DNA of 64,000 bases from Sulfurimicrobium sp964384915 (lineage in GTDB: Bacteria; Pseudomonadota; Gammaproteobacteria; Burkholderiales; Sulfuricellaceae): NCBI GenBank assembly GCA_964384915.1, contig CAYLMA010000017.1, positions 1 to 64,000 on the forward strand, written 5' to 3'. The first letter of the stretch is position 1; every line of letters starts with the position of its first letter. Below the pieces are notes generated by a model that saw only the letters and a program-made list of their open reading frames with translations, searched no databases and was not told where the DNA came from. Both the position numbers and the translations under genes were made by a program. Shown here piece by piece: positions 26,215 through 34,666 of this stretch.

Positions 26215-27090
26215 TCATGACTGACGAATCGCCGCCAGCACCGCTTCGCCCAGCCCGGCGGGCGATTCCGCCACCACCACCCCGGCGGCCTGCAGCGCCT
26301 TGATCTTGTCCGAGGCCAGCCCGCTGCCGCCGGCGATGATCGCCCCGGCATGGCCCATGCGCTTGCCCTTGGGCGCGGTCTGGCCGGCGATGTAGCCCGC
26401 CACCGGTTTGGTGACATGGGCCTTGATGTATTCCGCGGCTTCCTCTTCGCGGCTGCCGCCGATCTCGCCCACCATGATGATGGCCTCGGTTTCGGGGTCG
26501 TCCTGGAACATTTGCAGGCAGTCGATGAAGTCCAGCCCCTTGATCGGGTCGCCGCCGATGCCGACACAGGTGCTCTGCCCCAGGCCGGCCTTGGTGGTCT
26601 GGTACACCGCCTCGTAGGTCAGCGTGCCGGAGCGCGACACGATGCCGACCTTGCCTTTTTTGTGGATGAAGCCGGGCATGATGCCGATCTTGCACTCTTC
26701 CGGCGTGATGATGCCGGGGCAGTTGGGGCCGATCAGCACGGAGGGGCTGTCTTTCAGCGCCGCCTTGACCTTCATCATGTCCAGCACCGGGATGCCCTCG
26801 GTGATGCAGACGATGACCTCTATCCCTGCCGCCGCGGCTTCCATGATCGAGTCCGCTGCAAAGGCCGGCGGTACGTAGATCATGGTGGCGTTGGCGCCTG
26901 TTTCCTTCACGGCATCACGCACAGTATTGAACACCGGCAGTCCGAGATGCGTTTGCCCGCCCTTGCCCGGCGTCACGCCGCCGACCATTTGGGTGCCGTA
27001 GGCGATGCCCTGCTCGGAGTGGAATGTGCCCTGCTTGCCGGTGAAGCCCTGGCAGATGACCTTGGTGTTCTTGTTGACCAGAATGCTCAT
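26215..27090 (-). CDS. sucD: succinyl-CoA ligase alpha subunit
   Basis: SucD binds CoA and carries the phospho-His of succinyl-CoA synthetase in the TCA cycle. The 291-residue protein starts MSILVNKNTKVICQG and has the CoA-binding Rossmann fold (GFTGKQGTFHSEQ). It also has SRSGTLTYEAV and the active His in MGHAGAIIAGGSG near 250. It follows sucC after an 87-bp spacer that contains a palindromic repeat. Confidence 0.96.
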   Translation of the reverse strand: MSILVNKNTKVICQGFTGKQGTFHSEQGIAYGTQMVGGVTPGKGGQTHLGLPVFNTVRDAVKETGANATMIYVPPAFAADSIMEAAAAGIEVIVCITEGIPVLDMMKVKAALKDSPSVLIGPNCPGIITPEECKIGIMPGFIHKKGKVGIVSRSGTLTYEAVYQTTKAGLGQSTCVGIGGDPIKGLDFIDCLQMFQDDPETEAIIMVGEIGGSREEEAAEYIKAHVTKPVAGYIAGQTAPKGKRMGHAGAIIAGGSGLASDKIKALQAAGVVVAESPAGLGEAVLAAIRQS

Positions 27091-27108
27091 TTTTTAAAGT
27101 CCTAACTT

Positions 27109-27171
27109 AACCGCAAAGGCGCAAAGACACGAAGTTTTGAGAACTCTTTGCGCCTTAGCGCCTTTGCGGTT
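27109..27171. repeat. intergenic palindromic repeat between sucC and sucD
   Basis: AACCGCAAAGGCGC followed by AAAG pairs with CTTTGCGCCTTAGCGCC and TTTGCGGTT further right, giving a long imperfect hairpin with a short loop. It lies within the sucC-sucD transcript, where it could stabilise mRNA ends or tune the SucC:SucD ratio. It has the same style as, but a different sequence from, the CACGGAG-type repeats at 43.5 and 49.2 kb. Confidence 0.7.
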
Positions 27172-27177
27172 CAAAAA

Positions 27178-28338
27178 TCATTGCACCGCAGCCACGGCGC
27201 GCTTGGCCGCATCGGTCAGGTCGCTCGCGGAGATCACGCCCACACCGCTTTCTGCCAGCATCTTCTGCCCCAGCTCGACGTTGGTGCCTTCCAGGCGCAC
27301 GATCACCGGCACCTTGACGCCCACTTCCTTGACCGCCGTGATGATGCCTTCGGCGATGATGTCGCAGCGCATGATGCCGCCGAAAATATTGACCAGGATG
27401 GCCTTGACGTTGGCATCGGAAAGAATGATCTTGAAGGCCTTGGCCACGGTCTCGGCCGTGGCGCCGCCGCCCACGTCGAGGAAGTTGGCGGGCTGGCCGC
27501 CGTGCAGCTTGATCAGGTCCATGGTCGCCATGGCCAGGCCCGCGCCGTTGACCATGCAGCCGATGTTGCCGCTGAGGGCGATGTAGTTGAGGTCCGCCTC
27601 GCGCGCCGCGACTTCCTTGGCGTCGTCCTGGGTCGAATCGCGCAGGGCGGCCAGTTCCTTCTGGCGGTAGAGGGCGTTGTCCTCGACGCTGATCTTGCAG
27701 TCCAGCGCCACCAGTTCGCCACTGGCGGTTACCACCAGCGGGTTGATCTCCACCAGCGAAAGATCATTCTGCATGAACAGTGCAAACAGCCCCTTGGCCA
27801 TCTTGCCAAAGGCGGCGATCTGCGGACCTTGCAGGTTGAGGCCAAAGGCGATGTTGCGGCACTGGAAGTCCTGCAGGCCCCACACCGGGTCGCATACCTC
27901 GCGCAGGATCTTGTCGGGGTCGGTGCGGGCGATTTCCTCGATCTCCATGCCGCCGCTGCCGGAAGCCACCAGCACGATGCGCTCAGATTCGCGGTCCACG
28001 GTCAGGCTGAGATAGATCTCGCGCACGATGTCCAGCGTTTCCTCGATCAGGATGCGCGAAACCACTTGTCCGTCGGGCGCATTCTGATAAGTCACCAAAC
28101 GGCTGCCGAGCAGCGCGTTCACGCTCTGGGTCAGGTCGTTCATCGAGCGCACCACGCGCACCCCGCCGGCCTTGCCGCGGCCGCCGGCATGGATTTGCGC
28201 CTTGACCACCCAGGCCTCTCCGCCCAGTTGGCCCGCCGCCGTTCCGGCCTGGGTCGCATCGTCCAGCACCACGCCGCGCGGGGTGGGTATCCCCTGTACG
28301 CGCAACAATTGTTTTGCCTGATATTCGTGCAGATTCAT
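27178..28338 (-). CDS. sucC: succinyl-CoA ligase (ADP/GDP-forming) beta subunit
   Basis: SucC binds the nucleotide and succinate of succinyl-CoA synthetase. The 386-residue protein begins MNLHEYQAKQLLRVQGIPTP and has the ATP-grasp domain with GGRGKAGGVRV. It ends with LDVGGGATAETVAKAFKI and VNIFGGIMRCDIIAEGI, as expected. It is the first gene of the sucC-sucD-phosphatase group. The 72 bases upstream separate it from the cyclase gene on the same strand. Confidence 0.96.
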   Translation of the reverse strand: MNLHEYQAKQLLRVQGIPTPRGVVLDDATQAGTAAGQLGGEAWVVKAQIHAGGRGKAGGVRVVRSMNDLTQSVNALLGSRLVTYQNAPDGQVVSRILIEETLDIVREIYLSLTVDRESERIVLVASGSGGMEIEEIARTDPDKILREVCDPVWGLQDFQCRNIAFGLNLQGPQIAAFGKMAKGLFALFMQNDLSLVEINPLVVTASGELVALDCKISVEDNALYRQKELAALRDSTQDDAKEVAAREADLNYIALSGNIGCMVNGAGLAMATMDLIKLHGGQPANFLDVGGGATAETVAKAFKIILSDANVKAILVNIFGGIMRCDIIAEGIITAVKEVGVKVPVIVRLEGTNVELGQKMLAESGVGVISASDLTDAAKRAVAAVQ

Positions 28339-28410
28339 GGTTAATCTCTGATCAAAAATGCTTCGCGCATCGGGCGCAGCAAAAAAGTGCCATTGTGGCG
28401 GAAAATCTCT

Positions 28411-29643
28411 TCATAATCCAGAAGCCGGGGACGCCAACACCAGGCGGAACACGTCGAGTGGCACCTGTTTTCCCTTGAGCGGTATCTGCTGCGCCTGTTC
28501 CTCGGCCTCTCCCGGCGGCAAGTCCAGGCAGGCATCGCGTGAGATCAGAATCTCGCCACCCGCGGCACTATCGCAAATCCGCTTGGCGGTGTTGACGGTA
28601 TCACCCACCACATCATAACCCTTCAGCTCGTGGCTCCCCATCAGCCCCTCCACCAATGGGCCGCTGTGAATGCCAATGCCTACAGAAAGCCCATGCGCTG
28701 CGAGTTGCGCACGGGTATTCAGGTTGAGTCTGCGCGCCACCCTGACGGCATCCACTGCGTTATCGAGAACGATCATGGCTTCGTCACCGGTGAATTTTGC
28801 CTTGATGATCGAAATATCGCGCCAGGCCTCCTCGGCCAACTCAAAATAGCTGTTGAGCATGGCCACCACCTGTTCCGGCGGCATACTTTCACTCCAGCCG
28901 GTAAAGCCGCGAATGTCAGCGAAAACAACGGCTCGATATTGCCGCTTCAAGCTCATCGCAGCCGGGTCGGAAACAGCCTGTTCCAGCAAGCGCGCGCCCA
29001 GCAGCCATACCGAATAACGCTGCAGTTCAGCCGCCATGTCACGCAAAATAATCAAGTAGCGATGTGCTTGCACATTTGCCAAACCAATTAGCAGGGCGAT
29101 CAGGTTCACGGCAAGAAAAACGTAAACATGACTGGCATTGGAAAAAAATCCAGCCAGGCTGTGGTCGGCCACTTCCGTGCGTGCTTCGAACATCCAGTAA
29201 CCGGCCACCAGGATGTAGGTCCGCGCCAGGTTTTCCAGCACTATCCAAAGGCCAGACAGCCGTTCGGGCAGCGACACCCGAGCCTGTTGCAGGGCACCTA
29301 TCGCCAGTGCAAACAGCCAGTAGCCGATATGGTTCGGCGTGGCGACAAAGACCATGCCATCGATAAAGAATTCAAACAGGGTGTAAAGTGCCGGCCCGAT
29401 CAAGTTTCCCAGCAGATGGTATCGCTGTTCGCGGAATTGCATGGTGCCCAGGAAATAGGCCTGCGCCAGGGCAGACAGCAGGATGGCGTAAGGATCGGGC
29501 GAAAGCAGATAGCCATGGGGCCCCTCGCTCAGCATTTCAAGCAGGATATTGGCGATGGCGTAGTGGGCGCTGTTGGTAAAAAAATCACGAGCCACATAAC
29601 TGGCGCGAGAACCACGAATTTTATGGCTGATACTGGAATTCAT
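28411..29643 (-). CDS. membrane class III adenylate/guanylate cyclase
   Basis: The 410-residue protein (ATG 29643; a start at 29715 would add 24 unconserved residues and overlap the upstream gene) has about six N-terminal hydrophobic helices (residues about 25-195). A class III cyclase catalytic domain follows (about 235-400): VVFADIRGFTGWSES and FTGDEAMIVL give the two metal-binding aspartates, and VGDTVNTAKRI is the transition-state Asn/Arg region. The product is probably cAMP. A cNMP-binding MscS channel is encoded 1.4 kb away, a possible target. Confidence 0.9.
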   Translation of the reverse strand: MNSSISHKIRGSRASYVARDFFTNSAHYAIANILLEMLSEGPHGYLLSPDPYAILLSALAQAYFLGTMQFREQRYHLLGNLIGPALYTLFEFFIDGMVFVATPNHIGYWLFALAIGALQQARVSLPERLSGLWIVLENLARTYILVAGYWMFEARTEVADHSLAGFFSNASHVYVFLAVNLIALLIGLANVQAHRYLIILRDMAAELQRYSVWLLGARLLEQAVSDPAAMSLKRQYRAVVFADIRGFTGWSESMPPEQVVAMLNSYFELAEEAWRDISIIKAKFTGDEAMIVLDNAVDAVRVARRLNLNTRAQLAAHGLSVGIGIHSGPLVEGLMGSHELKGYDVVGDTVNTAKRICDSAAGGEILISRDACLDLPPGEAEEQAQQIPLKGKQVPLDVFRLVLASPASGL

Positions 29644-29651
29644 CGAAGCTT

Positions 29652-30407
29652 TCAGGATAGGATCAGCTTGAGGCCGATCAGGATAGTCACGATTTCGAAA
29701 GCGCGCTTGATCCATTGATTGCCTTTCTTAAGCGCAAAATGACTGCCCAGGTATCCGCCTGTCACCGAGCCGAGCAGCAATGCCGGCATCCAGTCCCAGG
29801 CGATGGTGCCGATCATGCCCAGCACCACCGCCCCGGTGCCGTTCCACACCAGGCCGCACAGCACCAGGGTATAGGCGACGGCGCGCTTGTAATCCAGCCC
29901 GAAATGGTGGATCAGCCACATGGTCAGGAACAGGCCGGTGCCTGAGGTGATCGAACCATTCAGGAAGCCGACCACAAACAGGCCGGCCACCCCGGCCAGC
30001 AGCGCAGCCCCCTCGCGATTGCGCGGGGCGTGCTCCATGCCCAGCCTGGGCTTGAAAACGGAGTACAGCCCCAAGCCCATGGTCAGGATGCCGAGCGCAA
30101 GCTGCGCAATGCGGGAGGGAACCCTGAGAATGACATTGGCGCCCAGAACCACGCCGGGCAGGCCCGCGCCCAGGATGATGAGCGAAAAGCGCCTCTCCAG
30201 GTGGCTTTCGCGGAAATGCCGGATGGTGGCCCCCAGGCCAAGCGCAACGCTGGCCACCTTGTGCGTCGCGAGCGCCACCCCAAAAGGGAGTCCCAGAAAA
30301 ATCAGCATGGGAAACTGGATCAGGCCAGCCCCGCCGCCTGAAAGCGCCGAAAACCAGTTGGCGGCAAAAGAAGCGGCAAAAAGAATGAATTGATCGAACA
30401 AATCCAT
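29652..30407 (-). CDS. TauE/SafE-family sulfite/anion exporter
   Basis: This 251-residue inner-membrane protein has about eight hydrophobic segments and the family pattern of two repeated halves. The first carries GGGAGLIQFPMLIFLGLP near residue 24 and the second GSITSGTGLFLTMWLIHH. Relatives export sulfite, sulfoacetate or other organosulfur anions. In this sulfur oxidiser a sulfite role is plausible but not shown. Its ATG directly abuts the stop of the half-length DUF190 gene. Confidence 0.88.
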   Translation of the reverse strand: MDLFDQFILFAASFAANWFSALSGGGAGLIQFPMLIFLGLPFGVALATHKVASVALGLGATIRHFRESHLERRFSLIILGAGLPGVVLGANVILRVPSRIAQLALGILTMGLGLYSVFKPRLGMEHAPRNREGAALLAGVAGLFVVGFLNGSITSGTGLFLTMWLIHHFGLDYKRAVAYTLVLCGLVWNGTGAVVLGMIGTIAWDWMPALLLGSVTGGYLGSHFALKKGNQWIKRAFEIVTILIGLKLILS

Positions 30408-30584
30408 TTAGAAAAAGGCTTCTTCGCGGAGCCTGCCGTGGCGTCCGAAGCCGGAAATTGCCCGTAGGGCAGTGCCGCCACGAACCCCCAGCGCTTTCGC
30501 CTCTTCCAGCAGCCACTCATAAAGCAAAATACCCTCATGCCGCTTGGACTCGCTGGCAAACAGTTTCAGACACACACCCTGCAT
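30408..30584 (-). CDS. DUF190 protein, C-terminally truncated
   Basis: The frame gives MQGVCLKLFASESKRHEG..LLYEWLLEEAKALGVRGGTALRAISGFGRHGRL, the N-terminal half of DUF190, a GlnB-like ferredoxin-fold family usually near 100-110 residues. It stops after 58 residues (EEAFF*), immediately before the TauE ATG, so the second half is missing. DUF190 genes are commonly next to crcB, as here (1 base overlap-free gap of 2). Whether the short protein is functional is unknown. Confidence 0.7.
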   Translation of the reverse strand: MQGVCLKLFASESKRHEGILLYEWLLEEAKALGVRGGTALRAISGFGRHGRLREEAFF

Positions 30585-30586
30585 AT

Positions 30587-30970
30587 TCACCCCCTGAATG
30601 CTTTTACAGACCAGATACCCAGCAGGGTCATGGCCAGCGAGCCCGCCACGTGCAAACCCACAATCCCCGCCACCCAGGCATACTGGGCGCGCAACAGCAG
30701 GGTGACCGTTTCTGCCGAAAAAGTGGAAAAAGTGGTCAGGCCACCGAGAAAACCGGTCGCAATCAGCAATCGCGCCTCCGGCGGAAGGCCGGGATGCTCG
30801 GCGAACAGCACCATGGCCAGGCCCATCAGATAGCCGCCGATCAGGTTGGCTGCCAAGGTGCCTAGCGGCAATACCGGGAACAGCGGATTGAGCCACAGGC
30901 CGAACCACCAGCGCAGCCATGCCCCCACTGCCGCCCCTGCCCCAACCGCAATCAAGCTGTACCAAGCCAT
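30587..30970 (-). CDS. crcB: fluoride channel CrcB (Fluc)
   Basis: This 127-residue protein has four transmembrane helices. GAAVGAWLRWW, LAANLIGGYLMG (the polar-track Asn) and GFLGGLTTFSTFSAE are the signatures of fluoride-exporting Fluc channels. No fluoride riboswitch was recognised upstream in the 75 bp shared with the divergent MscS gene. Confidence 0.95.
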   Translation of the reverse strand: MAWYSLIAVGAGAAVGAWLRWWFGLWLNPLFPVLPLGTLAANLIGGYLMGLAMVLFAEHPGLPPEARLLIATGFLGGLTTFSTFSAETVTLLLRAQYAWVAGIVGLHVAGSLAMTLLGIWSVKAFRG

Positions 30971-31045
30971 TCCATTCCCCGCCCAATATTTAGTCGAATT
31001 TTACAGGAGTTCCCTTTTATTCAGGATTATTGCTACAGTTGCATC

Positions 31046-32572
31046 ATGAACGCATGGCAAGAAATTTCCACCTTCGCCTGGCACCAGAGCATTGGCTACC
31101 TGATCGGCTCGGTCCTGATCATTGCCTTGCTGCTTTATCGCCTCAGGCCTGCAGACCGCCGCACACTGACACACACATTATTCTTCTTTATCATCTGCCT
31201 GTCAGGCCTGCTCATCAGCGGAGTATTTCACTCTCTGGGTCTGGCAAAGGCCGCCTCCATCCTTCATGAAATATTTATCGTAGCTGAAGGCATAGTCCTG
31301 ATCCGCTTGTGCGGAATGCTTATTTTCCGCGTCCTGCTGCCGGCCGCACGCCTCAGCACCCCCAGCATTCTTGAAGACATACTGGTCATCGTCGGCTACC
31401 TGATATGGGGCATGATTCGCCTGCGTTATGCAGGAATGGACCTGAGCGGCATCGTCACCACTTCTGCCGTTATCACCGCGGTCATCGCTTTCTCCATGCA
31501 GGACACGCTAGGCAACATTCTGGGAGGGCTCGCCCTGGAACTGGACAATTCAATCCAGGTTGGTGACTGGATCAAGGTAGATGACGTGATCGGCAAGGTT
31601 GTCGACATTCGCTGGCGCTCGACTTCCGTTGAAACGCGCAACTGGGAAACTGTGATCATCCCCAACAGCGTGCTGATGAAATCCAAATTCAGCGTCCTCG
31701 GCAAACGCGTTGGGCAACCCGAATTATGGCGGCGATGGGTAGGGTTCAACGTAGATTACAACATTCCGCCGGCACGCGTAATAGAAATCGTCGAAAAAGC
31801 CATCCAGTCCGCCGATATTCAGAACGTGGCACGGGAGCCTCGCCCCAACTGCGTGATGATGGATTTCGACAAGAGTTCGGCGCGCTATGCGGTGCGCTAC
31901 TGGCTGACGGACATCGCCGTCGACGACCCCACTGATTCAGCATTGCGCACCCATATTTACGCCGCCCTGCAGCGTGCCGACATACGCCTGCCTGTGCCGG
32001 AAGGCAACATCCATCTCTTCAAAGAAGGCGAGAAGCACGATGAAATCCGACATTCCCGCGAAATCACGCGCCGCATGAAAATCCTGCGCAAGGTTGACCT
32101 GTTCCGGTCCTTCAGTGACGAGGAGTTGAACACTGTGGCGGCGCGTCTGAAGTACGCCCCCTTCGTCACCGGCGACCTCATGACCAGGCAGGGTGCGGTT
32201 GCGCACTGGCTTTACATCCTGACGGAGGGGGAAGCCGAAGTTGTATTGGAATCCAGCACCGGCAACAAAACACTTTCCACCATTCATGCAGGCAGTTTTT
32301 TTGGCGAAATGGGCATGATGACCGGCGCGCCCCGCAGCACCACGGTAATCGCAAAAACCGACGTGGAATGCTACCGCCTCGACAAGGAAGCCTTCGAAAG
32401 CATCATCCAGTCGCGCCCATCGATTGCCGAGGAAATCAGCCGGATTCTTGTAGCCCGCCAAGCTGAACTACATTCGGCTCAGGACGGAATTGCCGCGGCA
32501 CAGCATTCGCACACGCAGGCGCACTCTGAAATACTACACAGGATCAAGGATTTCTTTGGGATTATTAACTAA
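31046..32572 (+). CDS. MscS-type mechanosensitive channel with C-terminal cyclic-nucleotide-binding domain
   Basis: The 508-residue protein has four or five N-terminal hydrophobic helices (about 15-145), then the MscS pore helix and beta domain (FSMQDTLGNILGGLALELD, VGDWIKVDDVIGKV; about 140-300). A cNMP-binding domain follows (about 345-470) with the phosphate-binding cassette FFGEMGMMTGAPRSTTV. Such fusions can be gated or modulated by cyclic nucleotides. The adenylate cyclase gene nearby could supply the ligand. The function is inferred from domains. Confidence 0.92.
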   Translation: MNAWQEISTFAWHQSIGYLIGSVLIIALLLYRLRPADRRTLTHTLFFFIICLSGLLISGVFHSLGLAKAASILHEIFIVAEGIVLIRLCGMLIFRVLLPAARLSTPSILEDILVIVGYLIWGMIRLRYAGMDLSGIVTTSAVITAVIAFSMQDTLGNILGGLALELDNSIQVGDWIKVDDVIGKVVDIRWRSTSVETRNWETVIIPNSVLMKSKFSVLGKRVGQPELWRRWVGFNVDYNIPPARVIEIVEKAIQSADIQNVAREPRPNCVMMDFDKSSARYAVRYWLTDIAVDDPTDSALRTHIYAALQRADIRLPVPEGNIHLFKEGEKHDEIRHSREITRRMKILRKVDLFRSFSDEELNTVAARLKYAPFVTGDLMTRQGAVAHWLYILTEGEAEVVLESSTGNKTLSTIHAGSFFGEMGMMTGAPRSTTVIAKTDVECYRLDKEAFESIIQSRPSIAEEISRILVARQAELHSAQDGIAAAQHSHTQAHSEILHRIKDFFGIIN

Positions 32573-32758
32573 GATTGTTAAGTTAGGAAATGGCTGCGTA
32601 ATTTCGGGTCTGTAGCCTGCATAGCAACCCAATCATGCAACCCGGCTGATGAAAAGGACCCAGTTCATTGCGGCGCTTCCCTAGACAAACAACCCTGCCG
32701 GTGAAATACTTTAAAATTAATTTACTCGTTCAGCTAAACAAGTCCTGGAGAATTTAAT

Positions 32759-33157
32759 ATGGCAACATTTGATTTTGGCAAGCGCCTTAACCAGTATATC
32801 GACGAAATCCTGAACATTGGCGGCGTGAAGCGTAGTGAGCACGACCTGAATGAAGGCCAGAAAGTTTTTCTGCACGCCATCCGCCGCGAACTGGTGAAGT
32901 ACACCGACCCAAATCGTCAAGGCTACCCTACCAATGTTTTGGAACAAATGGAGTCTTTCGCCCGCACTTTGGGTGATCTCCACAATTCCTATTTTGACAT
33001 GGGCTATCACAAGATAGCCGACTGCCTCTACAACCGCTGGGGTCAGGTTTTTGAAGAAACCAAGCGCCTCGAATTCTCACCTGACGCCAAAGCCCCTTGC
33101 TGGGTTGATATCATTGAAGTAGAAAAATCCGACATGCCCGCTTTTTTTGATGCCTGA
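32759..33157 (+). CDS. hypothetical protein upstream of sat
   Basis: A 132-residue soluble protein, well spaced from its neighbours and preceded by CTGGAGAA 8 bases before the ATG, so translation is likely. It begins MATFDFGKRLNQYIDEIL and has no membrane segment. A single Cys is seen in KIADCLYNRW and a second in APCWVDIIEV. Composition is mixed charged/aromatic, and a helical fold is likely. I do not recognise the family. Its place before sat-aprBA suggests a role connected with sulfite oxidation, or only shared regulation. The 186-bp region before it and the 224-bp region after it hold no further gene. Confidence 0.75.
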   Translation: MATFDFGKRLNQYIDEILNIGGVKRSEHDLNEGQKVFLHAIRRELVKYTDPNRQGYPTNVLEQMESFARTLGDLHNSYFDMGYHKIADCLYNRWGQVFEETKRLEFSPDAKAPCWVDIIEVEKSDMPAFFDA

Positions 33158-33381
33158 ACTGCCTCGCACCGCAAGCCCTGCACTTGGACCAAATGAAAAT
33201 ACAGGCGTAACGGTAAATCAGCATATTCTGATAATCTGATGGGTATCCGGACAAAATTATCGAATTAACTTATTCGAAGATAAAATATATGGATTAAATC
33301 GCTTAGTCCTACATGCTATTCTTCGCAAAACCTTACCGAACCCCTGTATCTAAAACCATTAACCAAAGAAATGGAGAGCAC

Positions 33382-34590
33382 ATGTCCAAACTAGTTCGGC
33401 CACACGGTGGCGGCGACCTCAAGCCCTTGCTGCTGACTGGCGACAATCTGAAATCCGAGCTGACGCGCGCGCAGTCCATGCCCAAGGTGAAAATGAGCTC
33501 ACGCGAGACTGGCGATCTGATCATGCTTGGCATCGGCGGCTTCACACCTCTCGATGGTTTCATGACCCATTCCGACTGGCAGGGTGTGTGTGACGGTTTC
33601 AAAATGGCCAGCGGGCTGTTCTGGCCCATTCCCGTGACTTTGTCGACTGACGAAGAAAGCATTAAAGACGGCGACGAAATCGCCCTGGTGGATGGCGAAA
33701 GCGGCGAAATCATGGGCACCATGAAGGTGACCGACAAGTACACCATCGACAAGAGCCACGAGTGCATGCAGGTCTACAAGACCACCGACCTGGAGCATCC
33801 TGGCGTCAAGATGGTCATGGCCCAGGGGAAATACAACCTGGCCGGCCCGGTCAAGGTATTGTCCACCGGCGGCTTCAAAGAGAAATACGGCGACCAGTTC
33901 ATGACCCCCGCCGAGACACGCGCCGCCTTCGAGAAGATGGGCTGGTCCAAGATCGCCGCCTTCCAGACACGCAACCCGATGCACCGCTCACACGAATATC
34001 TGGCCAAGATCGCCATCGAAACCATGGACGGCGTGCTGGTCCACTCTCTCTTGGGCGCTCTTAAACCGGGCGACATCCCCGCTGATGTGCGTTCTGCTGC
34101 AATCAGCACTTTGATCGACAACTACTTTGCCCCCAACACCGTAATCCAGGCCGGATACCCGCTCGACATGCGCTATGCAGGTCCGCGCGAAGCGCTGCTG
34201 CACGCCCTGTTCCGCCAGAACTACGGCTGCTCGCACCTGATCGTCGGCCGCGACCACGCTGGGGTGGGTGACTACTACGGCCCGTTCGACGCTCAGAAAA
34301 TCTTTGATGAAATCCCTAAAGATGCACTCGAAACCAAGAACATGAACATCGACTGGACCTTCTGGTGCAACAAGTGCGGCGGGATGGCTTCGCAGCGCAC
34401 CTGCCCGCACACCAAGGACGACCGCATCCTGCTGTCCGGCACCAAAGTACGCTCGATGCTGTCTGAAGGCCAGGATCTGCCTGTAGAATTCAGCCGCCCC
34501 GAAGTCGCCAAGGTACTGCAAAAGTACTATGCCGGCTTGAGCGCTGAAGAGAACGTCAAAATCGAACTCAAGGGTCATTCAGCAAAATAG
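33382..34590 (+). CDS. sat: sulfate adenylyltransferase (ATP sulfurylase), dissimilatory
   Basis: Sat runs in the direction APS + PPi to sulfate + ATP during sulfur oxidation. ATG 33382 is preceded by GGAGA. The 23 residues of the longer frame are not conserved. The 402-residue homo-oligomeric form has QTRNPMHRSHEYLAK (about 194-208, the substrate-binding QxRN and HxxH) and VGRDHAGVGDYYGPFD. A Cys pair CNKCGG and a second Cys/His set near residue 335 resemble the zinc site of this type of Sat. It precedes aprBA, the enzyme that makes its APS substrate. Confidence 0.96.
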   Translation: MSKLVRPHGGGDLKPLLLTGDNLKSELTRAQSMPKVKMSSRETGDLIMLGIGGFTPLDGFMTHSDWQGVCDGFKMASGLFWPIPVTLSTDEESIKDGDEIALVDGESGEIMGTMKVTDKYTIDKSHECMQVYKTTDLEHPGVKMVMAQGKYNLAGPVKVLSTGGFKEKYGDQFMTPAETRAAFEKMGWSKIAAFQTRNPMHRSHEYLAKIAIETMDGVLVHSLLGALKPGDIPADVRSAAISTLIDNYFAPNTVIQAGYPLDMRYAGPREALLHALFRQNYGCSHLIVGRDHAGVGDYYGPFDAQKIFDEIPKDALETKNMNIDWTFWCNKCGGMASQRTCPHTKDDRILLSGTKVRSMLSEGQDLPVEFSRPEVAKVLQKYYAGLSAEENVKIELKGHSAK

Positions 34591-34603
34591 TTTTTTAGGG
34601 TTG

Positions 34604-34631
34604 GCCGGTCGCCCACGCAACCGGCTTTTTT
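34604..34631 (+). terminator. intrinsic terminator between sat and aprB
   Basis: GCCGGT (34604-34609) pairs with ACCGGC (34620-34625), followed by seven T residues. The stem is only 6 bp. It may stop part of the transcription from sat, leaving aprBA to its own promoter, or act as an attenuator. Confidence 0.7.
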
Positions 34632-34666
34632 ATAGTTGTTAATGTCAATACCGAGGAGTAAAAGCA

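Noticed and set aside
26201..26695. Fusion of a 160-residue Arg/Gly-rich region to the tyrosine phosphatase
   Set aside because: The extension overlaps sucD in another frame. The phosphatase starts at 26200 or 26218.
30585..30986. Long in-frame extension of the DUF190 fragment upstream through crcB
   Set aside because: It is in a different frame from crcB, whose helices and motifs are clear. The DUF190 start is the ATG at 30584.
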